From Camelus bactrianus (lineage: Eukaryota > Chordata > Mammalia > Artiodactyla > Camelidae), in NCBI RefSeq assembly GCF_048773025.1, contig NW_027413959.1, positions 4,650,001 to 4,714,000 on the forward strand: a stretch of 64,000 nt of DNA, in the 5' to 3' direction. Below the pieces are notes generated by a model. That model made no database searches and was not told where the DNA came from. It was given only the letters and a program-made list of their open reading frames with translations. Numbering within the stretch: position 1 is the stretch's first letter; each line of letters begins with the position of its first letter. Position numbers and translations under genes: made by a program. Shown piece after piece: positions 32,401 through 43,424 of the stretch.

Positions 32401-33694
32401 CCCTGTGTTCCCGTCACTGAACAACTTGTAGTTTTCCACAAAATCCAGGCTCTCTCTTGCCCCTCTCAAGGTCTCATAGTCCCCTTGACTCTGGCCATCG
32501 CTTTCTCCTGGCTCACACCTCCGTGTTCTATGGGCGCGCATGCAGAAGCCAGCGTCCTTAGGACGTCTTCCTTATTGTTAACTGGGCGAAGAGTGATAGC
32601 AGTTATATATTTCACAAAGTCCTTGTAGTTAAAGAAGTGTAATAAGGTTTAGGAATATAGGTGAATTGGCATAATACCTCAGATTAGCTTTGAAATACTC
32701 CAGGAAAAAATAAGGGGAAGGGAATGAGTGAAACAAGGTTGAAAGATGTTGAGAACAGCTGAAGCTGGGGTACGGGCACACGGGTTTCACATACATGTCT
32801 CTTTACTTTGGGGCATATTTGAAATTTTCCATAGAAAAGAAACAAATCTTCCTTGAACTCCCTCCCCAAGCTGATGAGACGTCCGTCCTGGATACTCCTT
32901 AACAACACCATTGTATCATCCCTTAATGCTCTCCTAATGATCTGTTTCCCGGACAGTCTCCGCTAATAGACCATGAACTCCTTCAAGGCAGAGACCTGCA
33001 TATTGTTCATTTATGTATCACCATACGTGCCACAAAACCTAAAAATGTAAAAGGATCACTTGGGAACAAATTATGTGTTGAGTCGAGTATACATTCTGTT
33101 TGGAATGCCTCTTTCATGTTTTGAAGTGTCCTCCTCCAAGGAACTTGCTTTCGGGGCCTTAGTAGATCCTGAAAACAATCTCAGGGGCTGATAATCCTCT
33201 CCTCTTTCAGCCACTGGCTCTTAGAATTAATTAAAGAGAGAAGCCGTCATAACACATCCTTAAGAATCGAAGACTGTCCATCACTAGATGTCTTTAAGAA
33301 GAAGAAGGTGAGTTTTTGACTCTGCTCAAGGAATGAAATACCCACCTTCTCCCAACAGCTTTAAGCTGCACCTTTGATTTAACAGATGTGTACATAACAC
33401 TTCCTTACGGCTCCCCAGCAATGGCTGAGGCCTCCAAAACCATCATTTTCTAGGTTTTGAATATCCATTTTAGGCACATTTATGACAGTGTTAGTGGTGC
33501 TGCCTCTGGGTCTCCTAAACATCCACATGCCTGATACTTTTAGATTATGTATAAAAGTACAGAGATGTATTTAGAATACACTGTGTGTTTCTGAAGATTG
33601 AAATCCCAATGTTAGAATACATTCCATTTAATTGTCAAAACGCTGTAACACTATTCTGCCCATCTTGAGGTTTTCATTATCAAATAATTAGAAA
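32401..33694. other. Mostly unique, with a possible ancient CR1/L3-like piece
   Basis: No gene recognised. At 33212-33308 an open segment is flanked by a good acceptor ('tcctctcctctttcag') and donor ('aaggtgagt'). However, its 3' half ('ccatcactagatgtctttaa') matches the CR1/L3-class motif CCCTCACTGGAGGTCTTCAA, so an ancient LINE fragment is the better explanation. Confidence 0.4.
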
Positions 33695-33840
33695 CAAGTT
33701 AGCCAATCATTCAATAAATATCTTTAACCTCTTGCCATGTGTGCCAGGCTCTGTTCTAGGCACCAGGAATACATCAGAGGACCAACCACACAAACACCCC
33801 TGCCCTCATGGAGCACACATTTTAGAGAGTTCCACTAGCC
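33695..33840 (-). mobile_element. L2 3' end (antisense)
   Basis: 'tcattcaataaatatcttta', 'gtgccaggctctgttctagg', 'caccaggaatacatcagagg' and 'cctgccctcatggagcacac' are the antisense L2 3' end. Confidence 0.68.
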
Positions 33841-33959
33841 CCATTTTAGAGATGCAGATACCTAGCATCGGAGGTTCTCATTGGAGGAACTCAGTGAGAG
33901 TTGTTCATTCCTGCGCTAAACTCCTCCCTTCTCAGCTGCTAGTCAGGGACCTTGCCATC

Positions 33960-35510
33960 TTCATTCTCCTCTCTCCCTCCTGCGTCCTCAATCTTCTTTT
34001 CACTCCTGGGTCTTTTCATCAGCATCCACACGTCGCAGTTGCTCCCGATTCGGGAAGAGCTCTTGACCCCACATTCCCCTCTAGTTACCACTGCTTCTTT
34101 GCCCATCTGTACAGAAACCAGTAAAAAAAAAAACTCCTGAGCGAAGTTGCAGGTACTCACTGTCTCCATTTTCTCTCTTTCTGAATGGCCACTTCTCATT
34201 CTCTCTGGAACCCAATTAGAGCAGCACTGCTCTTCCAGGGGAATGGCTTTCTCAGCGTCACCTATGATCTTTATGTGTTAAACCCGATGATCAACTCCAA
34301 GCCCTTATTTAGACTGACCTGTCAGGAGCACTTGACTCACTTGATCATTTCCTTCTCTTGGAAACACATCGAGGACACCACACTCTCCTGAGCTTTCTCT
34401 TCCCTCACTAGCCATTTCTTCTCAGTCTCCTTTGCTGGTTCACCCTCTTCCCCCATCCTTTATCTTTACTCCATCTACACTCACCCCCATGCTGCTGTCA
34501 TCAAATCGCATGGCTTTAAATACCAACTCTGTGCCAATCACTCCCCAATGTCTATCTCTAGCCTAGGTTCCTCCCCTGAACTCTAGGCGCCTACTTCCAC
34601 CTCCCTGCTTAACATCCCTCCTTTGGTGTCTAGCAGACATCTTCAGCTTCACAGTACCCAGACTGACCTCCTGATCCTTCACTCCCCAGATCTGCCTCTT
34701 CTGGAGTGGTCTCCATCTCTATAAATGGAAATTCTATCCTCCCATTTTCCCAAAGAACCTCATGTTCTGCTTCAATCCTCTCTTTCTTACCCCACATCCC
34801 ATCCTCCAGCAAATCCTTTTAATGAAAATTCAAAATAGGTCTAGAGCCCGACCATTCTCCTGACCTCTACTGCTCCCATGTTGGTCCAAGCCAGCATCAT
34901 CTCTTACTCAAATTATTGTTAATATCATAGCCTCATAAATGACCTCCCTGCCTCTACTCTTGCCCTCCACAGTCTCTTCCCTTCATGGCAGCCAGAGTAA
35001 CAATGTTAAAATATAAGTCAGATCCCGTCATTTGCCTCCTCAGAGCCTACCCATGGCTCCCTGTCTCCTTTAGAGTAAAAGTCAAGTTCCTACCATCACC
35101 TCTGAGAGCCACTACACTTCTTGTTCCTTCTGCCTGGACCACTTTTCCCGCATATATCCACATGGCTTGCTCATTCCCCTCCTTCTGGTCGTGGTTTAAA
35201 TGTCACCTTCTCAGGAAGACCTCCTTGACTATCCTATTTAAAACTACAACCTTCCTACCCCCCACACTTCCTACCCCCTTCCCTGTTTTATTTTTATCCA
35301 TAGCATTTGCCATCATTTAACATACTGCATATTTTACTTTCTTATCTATTGTCTACTCCCCCCGCCGCCGCCCCCCCCCACTGACAATGTAAATAAAACA
35401 CTAGGAGAGTCAGGGATTTTTATCTGTTTTATTCATTGCTGAATCCCCAGTGCACAGAACAATGCCAGACACATGGTAGGCACTCAGTAACTAGTTATTG
35501 ATTGCCTGAA
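33960..35510 (+). mobile_element. L2 LINE, RT region to 3' terminus (sense)
   Basis: This is the longest L2 copy. It runs from ORF2 RT sequence ('gaggacaccacactctcctg', 'ttctcagtctcctttgctgg', 'ggctttaaataccaactctg') through 'agactgacctcctgatcctt', 'ggcagccagagtaacaatgt' and 'tgtcaccttctcaggaagac'. It ends at the 3' terminus with 'ttattcattgctgaatcccc', 'agtgcacagaacaatgccag' and a TGAA tail. A C-rich run at 35359-35380 sits in the 3' UTR. The RT frame is degraded. Confidence 0.87.
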
Positions 35511-35512
35511 TG

Positions 35513-35745
35513 AATGAATGAACACTTATTCTCAGCCAGGCACAGGAGATACAGCAATCAACAAGGAGTGGTCCTTGCCCCAAGAAGCTCACATTGTAAA
35601 GAGGAGAAATAGAAAAGTGAACAGAATTCCTATTCAACATGTTAATTGCAGTACTAGGGATGCATGCCAAGGAGGCTATGGGAATACACGGTAGGCATTC
35701 GATAAATGCTTGCTTAATGTTGAACGAATGATTTCCAGTTAGTTT
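35513..35745 (-). mobile_element. L2 3' end (antisense), tail-to-tail with the previous copy
   Basis: After the TGAA tail of the sense copy the sequence turns into antisense L2: 'gccaggcacaggagatacag', 'caatcaacaaggagtggtcc' and 'ttgccccaagaagctcacat'. The part after about 35640 is weaker. Confidence 0.55.
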
Positions 35746-36658
35746 TATTAATAACAACAGAAATACTTCTCTTGAAGCACTGACACCGTCCTAATGACTC
35801 TTGTCCTTTTCAGCCCCTCGGGAAGGGCTGGAAGCTAAAGAGACCCTGTTGCCGTAACACTGTCCATCTCTACCCTGCAAAACCTAAAGCATTGATCTGT
35901 GTCACTTGTTAAAATCACAAAGGAGAAATAGAGTTAAACTGAAAGCAAAAGACAAAAATGGGCCGGGATAAGCAGTTCCCAAGAGCATTGCAATGAGACG
36001 TATTAGTCTGCATTAAGATGTAAATCGCATAGTCCTTTGAGTCAATATTTGCTGATTGTATATTTCTTTTAGCCAAAGGTGAGTCAGTGTGAGGAGGAGA
36101 AAAGAGAGAAAATAACAAAAGCATGAATTGCTGGAACGGAACTTTCCCCCCGCTGCTAAAACTTTGCACTGAAGCTGTGTCTGACAACAAAGCAATAGAT
36201 TGAAAAATGAAAAATGGAGTCAACCAATTGTTCTGTCTACATGACACATATTCTTTGACTTCTTTCCCAACTGAATTGATATTGTGTATATGTGGTTTGA
36301 AGGGTAGAAAATGGGCCAGTGGAGGGGAGAGTATTATAGGAGGCATTTGGTTCCAGGTCCTTCTCTCTTTCCCATTGTCTGGCTTTTCCTGGGTGGTGGG
36401 AGATTGGGAGTCAATGTAAAGTGTTCTGCCGCTACCTGGAGCATGGCTTGCATATTGGGGTCCCAAGTACTCCTGTTGCACTTTTCTTCACATCCTGGGA
36501 ACAGTACACCTTGATCTGTACTAGAAGCAGACAAAGATGTCGTAGGGGCCATTGGTAGTTGGCACTGTGGAACAGAGGTGCTCACCTAACCAGAGTGCAG
36601 AGACTGAAAGAAGAGGACCGAGGCTGGGTGGTTGGGAACACCTACACTGAAGGGGCTC
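35746..36658. other. Unique block with a 188-codon minus-strand open frame
   Basis: No repeat is recognised. The minus strand is open for 188 codons (35915-36481). It is phenylalanine/serine/leucine-rich, resembles no family I know, and lacks a convincing start context. Much of this length probably reflects base composition. An AP-1-like TGAGTCA lies in 'aaggtgagtcagtgtgagga'. A conserved regulatory element is conceivable but unproven. Confidence 0.35.
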
Positions 36659-36659
36659 G

Positions 36660-37640
36660 TAAGAGAGAGATGGAGGCGAGCAATGTCACATGCCTCTGAA
36701 AGGTCAAATAAGATGAGGACTAGCTAAAAGGTAGAAGCAGCCTAAATGCCCATCAACTGATGAATAGATAAGGAAAAGGCGGTGTATCTGTACAATGAAA
36801 CACTGTTTAGTCAGCAAAAGGAATGAAGCACTGATTCACACGACAACTGGATGACCCTCAAAAATGCTACGCTAAGTGAGGGAAACCAGCCGCAAAAGAC
36901 CACATATTGTATTACCCTGTTTATATGAAATGTCTGGAACAGGCAAATCCATACAGATAGAAAGCAGGTTAGTGGTTGCCAGGGGCTGAGGAGAAAAGGG
37001 GAATGAGGAGCGGCTGCTGGGACAGAGCCTCCTTTCAGGGTGACGGAACATGTGAATGTACTACATGTCACTGAACCATGCACTTTAAAATGGTTAATTT
37101 TATCTTCATATGAATTTCACCTCAATAAAAAAATATAAGATGAGGACTGAGATGTGGTCATTGGATTAGGAAGTCATTAAGACTTCTGTGAGAGTAGCAT
37201 CGGTGATATTGTGGGAGCAGAAGCCAGACTCTGGGCAGTTGAGGCATGAGTGTTGAGAATGGGGCTGCAAGGAGCATAGACAAATCTTTCAAGAAGGAAG
37301 AAGATAGCAGTAGAATTGGAGGGGTGATGGCGGGCATTGTTTCTTGACTGTAAGATGGGGGAGACCTAAACCTTTGTATCAAATGAGGAGAAGGAGCCAG
37401 TGGAGAGAGAGGGTTTCAGGATACAGAGAGACACTGGCTGTCTGATGGAGCATGGTCTCTATGGAGGAGATAGGGATGTGAGCCAGAGCAAAAGTAAACT
37501 GATGAACCTTGAATAGAAGGTCGGAATGTGCCTCCCATCATGTGGGAGGCAGGAAGAAGAGATGCCAAGGCAGATGGGGATGTGGAGAGGAAGTTGATGA
37601 TGTTCCCATCTACTGGCATTGTCTATGAGATGGGAAGCAA
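36660..37640 (-). mobile_element. L2 LINE RT region (antisense), split by an L1
   Basis: Left part 36660-36721 ('gcctctgaaaggtcaaataa', then 'gatgaggact') and right part 37135-37640 ('gatgtggtcattggattagg', 'gcagaagccagactctgggc', 'agatgggggagacctaaacc', 'aggaagttgatgatgttccc') are consecutive pieces of antisense L2 reverse-transcriptase sequence. An L1 at 36722-37134 interrupts them. Confidence 0.77.
36708..37148 (+). mobile_element. L1 3' end nested in L2 with exact 14-bp target-site duplication
   Basis: The insert (36722-37134) is a sense L1M-type 3' end: 'atgcccatcaactgatgaat', 'gaatgaagcactgattcaca', 'ggttagtggttgccaggggc', 'taaaatggttaattttatct' and an A-rich end with 'aataaaaaaa'. The 14-mer 'ataagatgaggact' occurs at 36708-36721 and 37135-37148 without mismatch. 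Removing the insert and one copy restores a continuous L2. Confidence 0.9.
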
Positions 37641-39504
37641 GGTCAATACAAAGAAGACTGATTAAAGCTGGCTACTTGACATAGCGCCATGTGGTTACCA
37701 GAAGCTAACTGACTTCCTTTCCTATAATCCTTAATGAGGGAACAAAGACTGGTCTCCCAATTCTTTCATTTTGGTTTATTTCAGTTGTCTTTATTGGGCT
37801 TGCATTTTTTGATTGTATCACTCCTTACCAACCCCCACACATGAATTTAAATTTTGAATTCCATTTGTCTAATGAGTAACTATACTTGAAATGATAAAAA
37901 TAACAAGTTCTGTGAGTACTCCAGTTGTAATGATCTTAAAGTAAAGTGTCTGAGGCATCTGAAATTCAGTACCTTAGAGAGTTAATTAAGTCAGGTTAAT
38001 TGGAAAAGATCTAATCTCCAGATAGGGAACATGGTTGATTATCTTATTTATGCTTAAATAGAGTAGCAGAGGTCATTACAAGACTTTTTAGAAGATTATT
38101 GATTGATACATAATTTCTTAGTTAATTTTGTTTGACAATATATCTTGCTGCTTGAATCTACCACTTCCTCACTTTGGAATCTCCTCAGCACAGTTGATCT
38201 ATTGAAATCATGACAATTTAGCACATGGCTTATTTGTCTAATCTAGTTTTAACATATACAGACACCTAGCATTTGGCATTTGACTGTGACTCTACAAACC
38301 AGCAGTATCACACATGTGTGGCATGCTGCCAAGGGCAGAACTGGGAAGATGGAAGTTTCTCGGGACAGTGGAGGTACCAATGGGTGGTTGGAACAGGACT
38401 TTTAGTCAACTTTAATGTCCATAGCTTTGCCCCATTCCCAAGCCATGTCAAGTAAACACACACTCCAGGTACAAACAGTGTGCTTGCCTGGCAAATGCAA
38501 TTTCAAGACAAGTCTCCTAACCTGGCTTCCCAACCAGTTTGTAACCTTGAAGCCCCTGCTCTAGAGAAATGCTGGAGTCACTTTTGGCTGCTCTGCTTAA
38601 GGCAGCAGTTTCTAACAATGGAGCCGGAAAAGATTGCTTTGTCACTGGAAGTTACTGGAAGCAGGAGAGCATCTTTCTTGGGAGGCTCTAGAAGCATTTA
38701 TTGTTTGGATAGGAGTTTAGACTAATGTGAACTTCTGGGTGCATTTAATTTTAAATTATTTATTTCAAAGATCTACAATAAAGTTGGACCAAAGAGGTCT
38801 TGAAATCATTCAGGTTTAACTATCTATGTGTGTTCATGTGTGTGTATTTCACTGAGATCTCAGTAGTATAATACAACTATTAAGACCCTTGATCATCTAG
38901 ATCACTCTATTTCCTCCAAAATATTACTTATCATAAAATTTATTTTCTATCTTTGCTTATAACAGTAACTATTTTAAAAAATATATTCCTAAAATAAGTT
39001 CTGAAAGCAAATTCACTTTCTTTTCTGGAATATTTCATGTATTAAGACTAATGATTTCAAAGCATTTATCTGGGACGATCTTTTGGAGTAAAGGAGCTTA
39101 TGTGGATTCTAACTCATTTTGGAGTGCTCACTTCTGCATTTGCAAGTTACCGTCACCAAATATCTGCTGTTCTGCCCATTTTAGAAGCATAAAAGATGAA
39201 GTCCAAAGGATCAAATTGAAAAGAATGGAGAAAATTGACAATAATACATAAAGCAGCTGTGTTTAAAAAAGAAACCTTCAAATATTCCCCACCTCATCCC
39301 TGGCACAGCTGTAGAGGAAACTGCTGTAAATGAGCATGTTTTACATTTGGACAGTATAGTGAATTTTCCCTTAACACTTAAGCAATTAACCAAGCATTGG
39401 TGTTTTGCATAAAATTTTGTCCTTGTTATAATAATTTCTTACATGTTTATATCGCTTGAGAGTTTGAAACGTGCTTTGATGTCTATCATCTCACTTTAGT
39501 AAGT
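37641..39504. other. 1.9 kb of unique sequence, no gene seen
   Basis: AT-rich, no recognised repeat. Plus frames of 60-81 codons near 38273-38725 and 39051-39251 lack splice support. Confidence 0.4.
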
Positions 39505-39725
39505 TACCCAGCAGTTTCTCTGTGCCAGGCATTTGAAGCACTTTATAGTCTATCTCATTCAGCCCTTCTAACATTCCCACGCAGTAGGGCTTGTGATCTC
39601 AGTTTATAAATGAGCAGACTGAGGCGTGGCTGGGGTAAGAGCCTTGTGTCTACCGATGCAGTGGGAGGTACAGCCTGACTTCTAAGTCCGATCCAAGTGC
39701 CCCGGAGGCTGTGGGCTTTCCCTCC
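39505..39725 (-). repeat. MIR SINE (antisense)
   Basis: 'ctctgtgccaggcatttgaa', 'gtctatctcattcagccctt', 'aaatgagcagactgaggcgt' and 'gcctgacttctaagtccgat' in antisense MIR order. Confidence 0.65.
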
Positions 39726-39899
39726 ATGCTCTGTGGCCTCTGAAGCTTGCCTTACTTTTTCTGCCTGTATTACCTCTACTTCTTACTAACCTGTGGTCCC
39801 TTTTGGTACGAAAGCTTTATTGCTAGTCACCACGGAGAAGTAGTCCTATGACAAAGAAGTGCTAAACAATGACAAACTTAATTGCAACATTAATTGCAG

Positions 39900-40165
39900 T
39901 AGTTGTTAATCTCTACTGAGCGAAACTGACTATGTGGCACTGAGTGGGGGCTTTTGATATCTTATTTCATTGAATCTGCACACCATACCTGTGTTGCATT
40001 TGAACCTTACTCAGTCCTAGAAGGCTGGCAGAGCTAGTGTCATTCTTCACCTTACAGATAAGACCACAAGTTCCTTGAGGTTAAAGGACATGTCTAAGGG
40101 CACACTGCTTAGTAGGACGGATACTAGAATCTAGGTCACCTATCTTCCTGTCAGATACCCTTCCT
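39900..40165 (-). repeat. MIR SINE (antisense)
   Basis: 'gatatcttatttcattgaat', 'ttcaccttacagataagacc', 'gacatgtctaagggcacact' and 'gaatctaggtcacctatctt' correspond to antisense MIR; the middle is expanded or diverged. Confidence 0.62.
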
Positions 40166-40654
40166 CTCTGTATACATCTCACAAATGCCAGGGTGTGGCT
40201 GCTGTGCACCCCAGATGATATGCTCTACGTTTATTTTGCAGTTTTATTTCTACAGCCGGTGCCAGCACTGCAGCAAAATTAACAACTGCATTCCTCTTTA
40301 GTGCTCCTCTATTCAAATTGCTTTATGCCCCAAGGACAAGCAAGTGATGGCCTCTCTGTGTGTTTGTGTCTCTTTTTCATTTCATCTTATTCCTGACAAC
40401 AAATTGAACTTCTGATGGGGATAGATAAGATTCTGACTCACTGAGCTGCAGGCAAGAGTGACTCAGTAGATTGAATGTGTTCTCTGGGAAGTCTAGAGAA
40501 GTGATCTTAAGGAAGAAGAGTATGTATTAAGAAAACAATTTCTCTCTCCAGGAGGATTGGCTAACTCAGTGCCCCAAAGCATATAATCCATTTTGTCCAA
40601 AGTTCTGTTAGACACCTAGGTACCTGGCTTCCCTTGTCTAGGCAGAAGCAAGAG
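40166..40654. other. Unique sequence, nothing recognised
   Basis: No repeat or exon signature. Confidence 0.4.
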
Positions 40655-40797
40655 CACAAGGGACGAGAGAACTGGGCTCTAGACCCAGATATACCACTTA
40701 CTAGCTGTGCGGTCACTTCTTTAAGCCTAAGTCTCTTCATTGGGAAAAGGAGAATATTGTGCTAAATCGTCTCTAAATGCCTTCCTGCTTCAAAAAT
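40655..40797 (+). repeat. MIR SINE (sense)
   Basis: 'aactgggctctagacccaga', 'taccacttactagctgtgcg' and 'taagtctcttcattgggaaa' give the sense MIR core. Confidence 0.65.
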
Positions 40798-40799
40798 CA

Positions 40800-41035
40800 T
40801 GATAGCTGAGGTTCATGGAAGACTTTTTAAAGCACTTCCATCACATTAGCTCATTATTGCAAGCCTGAAAGGTGAGTATTTGTTTTTCTCCATTTTACAG
40901 ATGAGGAAAGGCCCAGGGCTCAAGACTGGAAGTGACGGATCCAAGGTCACACAGCTAGAAGTGGTGAAGTTAGGGATGAAGCTCATATCTCTTTGATCTT
41001 GAACCCCCATCTTCTTTTCACTATCACACATCTGC
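40800..41035 (-). repeat. MIR SINE (antisense), head-on with the preceding MIR
   Basis: 'aaagcacttccatcacatta', 'ctccattttacagatgagga', 'ggtcacacagctagaagtgg' and 'cttgaacccccatc' are antisense MIR. Together with 40655-40797 it forms a convergent inverted MIR pair. Confidence 0.8.
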
Positions 41036-41145
41036 ATTTGCTTACTCTGTGTTTATATAATTGTGCTAAACTTTGTCTGGATATTATGGATTGATGTATC
41101 TGCCCCAACAGTTGATTCAGCTGTTTGTATAGATTTTTCTTATTC

Positions 41146-41331
41146 TAAATGGCTAACCATGGAGCAGGGAGGGTATACCTCAGTGATAGAGCACATGCTT
41201 AGCAATCACAAGGTCCTGGATTCAATCCCCAGTACCTCCATTAAATAAATAAATAAACAAATAAATAAATAAACCTAATCACCTCCCCCCTCAAAAACCG
41301 AAACAAAATAATACTATAAATGGCCAAACAT
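41146..41331 (+). repeat. Vic-1 type SINE (sense) with target-site duplication
   Basis: Body 41161-41316: 'gagggtatacctcagtgata' (A-box region), 'agcacatgcttagcaatcac', 'aggtcctggattcaatcccc' (B-box region), 'agtacctccat', then a tail of AAAT/AAAC units and a second A/C-rich part ('cacctcccccctcaaaaacc'). Flanks 'taaatggctaaccat' (41146-41160) and 'taaatggccaaacat' (41317-41331) match at 13 of 15 positions. Confidence 0.92.
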
Positions 41332-41844
41332 TACCTTAATTTGGTGACTTCCAATGTAGAGCAGAATATGCTGTAATTTTGTGGGAGAATAACCTTGTTA
41401 GGTAGGGGCAGCAGAGCAACTAAATGACCTCCTGAATAGAAGCTGATCTTTACAAACATTTCTCTGTATATTCAGGGCTTCAGCTTACTTAGAAGCCAGC
41501 ACATCCCCAGAAGAGTTCCTCCCCCTGCAAGGCCAGCCAGGGGCTGCTTCTCAACCTGTTGTGACCTCTGCCTTCCACACAAGAGCCTGGGATAGAGACT
41601 CTGGCTGGTATATAGCCTATTATTCATACCCTGTGACAGAGCCCAGGGGATGCAGAGCTGGCTAGAGGAACACCTAGATGGATTTTGGCCTGGTTTCTGT
41701 GAAGGAATTCCATCTTCTCAAAAGCAGAAAACAGACAAGTCACCTCTTTTTATTACTTGGTGGGGACTGACAAGATCTATGATGTCAAATATCTTGTTGC
41801 ATCTGACTCAATAGACAGGCACTGATCTCAGAGAAGGCAATTTG
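41332..41844. other. Unique sequence
   Basis: No repeat or gene recognised. Confidence 0.4.
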
Positions 41845-42725
41845 TGTGCTTAAGTGTGGGGAAGAAGAATAAATAAAGAGATGGTTCCTATTCATAAGGA
41901 ACTTGGATCCACGTGGAGAAGACAAACAAATCGCAATCACAACTCTACATGGTGGGGGAGGGGATAGCTCAGTGGTAGAGCCCGAGCTTAGCATGCACCA
42001 GGTCCTGGGTTCAATTCACAATACCTCCATTAAAAAAAAAATAAGTAAATCTAATTTCTCCCCCCCACAAAAAAAAACAACATCTCTACACAGGATGGTG
42101 TAAGTAATACAAGAAATATGAACAATGAATGGGCTGTGGAAGTCTAGAGTGTAGAATAAAGTCAGTCTGACTTGGCAAGGGGTGAGGATTGGAACTGATG
42201 ACCAAGGGATCAAAGAAGGCTTCATGGAGGAAGTGGCTCTGGAACTGTGACTTAATGAAGGGTATGATCAGAAGAGATGGAGAATGGAAGAAACAGCATC
42301 CTAAGCTTAAAAAAAGAAACAGCATGTCGAAAGTCACATGAATGTGGAGAAAGCCATGAATGTGCATATTCTGAGCTCTAGATGATCTTGAATTCCGTGC
42401 TTTGTTCTGTAGGTACTAGGGCGGCATTGCAGGTTTTTGAGCAGGAGATGGATGTGATCTGTGTAGAGTTTAAGAAAGAAAACCCAGGTAGTAGTGTGGA
42501 AAAATGGATTCGTGGGCTGGGGAGATACAGAAAAAATGGAATGTAATTATAAAGTTATGGGATGGTGATGAAATTTTGAGAGCCTGAATGGCAGTCATGA
42601 TGGAAATAAAGACATGAATGCAATTTTTTTTTTTTCACTGCAGAGGGATATTTTAATCATTTGGATGTGGGGGTGATAGAGACACATCTAGGATGACTTT
42701 CAGGTCTGAGGCCTTGGGAACTGGG
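41845..42725 (-). mobile_element. L2 LINE (antisense), split by a Vic-1
   Basis: Left part 41860-41950 ('ttcctattcataaggaactt') resembles the antisense 3' end. Right part 42085-42725 has 'aaagaaggcttcatggagga', 'gcggcattgcaggtttttga', 'gcaggagatggatgtgatct' and 'ggatgactttcaggtctgag', in antisense L2 order. The Vic-1 at about 41952-42080 separates them. Confidence 0.6.
41952..42080 (+). repeat. Vic-1 type SINE (sense), inside L2
   Basis: 'ggggaggggatagctcagtg', 'gtagagcccgagcttagcat', 'gcaccaggtcctgggttcaa' and 'ttcacaatacctccatt' followed by A-rich and C-rich tail parts. Flanks 'caactctaca' and 'catctctaca' suggest a target-site duplication, less clean than at the other copies. Confidence 0.9.
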
Positions 42726-42734
42726 TCAGTGGCT

Positions 42735-43022
42735 TAATTTCACCAATAATAATGATAATGATGATTTTTTAAAAACCTCCATGGTACTTACCGTGAGCCA
42801 GCCAGTCCCTGTTCTCAGTGCTCTACGTAGATGGGCTCGTTTAGTCCTCACGGCAACCTTTATGAGGTAGAGCCCGGCTACCATCCTCACTTTAAAACGT
42901 AAAGTGAGGCAAAGAAAGGCATGATTATTTGCCCAGAGTCACACAGAGGGTTTCGTGGTAAAGTTGAGACTGGAATCCAGGTACTTTGGCTCTTGAAACC
43001 CATGCTTCGTGGCCACTATTGT
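42735..43022 (-). repeat. Near-full-length MIR SINE (antisense)
   Basis: 'ggtacttaccgtgagccagc', 'ggctcgtttagtcctcacgg', 'gcccagagtcacacagaggg' and 'gagactggaatccaggtact' in order. Confidence 0.83.
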
Positions 43023-43424
43023 AAGGAGCCAGTGGCGCGTAGGACTGCCTGTAATCTACAGCCTTGAAAATACTTACGATATTGTCAAAATTACTGCTGA
43101 TCTAAGCACAAAATAATACCTCGTAATTATTTTAATTTCTATATTTTTATTGTGAGTAACATAGAACACGGTTTATACATTTATTGGCCATTTAAAGTGT
43201 GTACTTCTTGGATGTATTATTTGCTCATTTCCTTACTGGGATTTCTTTCAAGATTGTAGAACTATTTACATATGAGGAATATTAAGTCTTAATATATATA
43301 TATATATACACACACACATAAAAGTATGTATACATATTAGATTAAATCATATGAAATTGCCAATATTTGATCGTGTTTGACCCACAAAAATGGCAATTTC
43401 TTACAGTTCCGCCTAATCATTCCA
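43023..43424. other. AT-rich unique sequence with a TA/CA dinucleotide run
   Basis: Positions 43291-43320 hold (TA)n followed by (CA)n. The rest is AT-rich and unrecognised. Confidence 0.5.

Noticed and set aside
36055-36100. Mini-exon between 'tttcttttag' and 'gtgagtcag'
   Set aside because: Only about six bases would lie between the sites, so both are probably chance matches.
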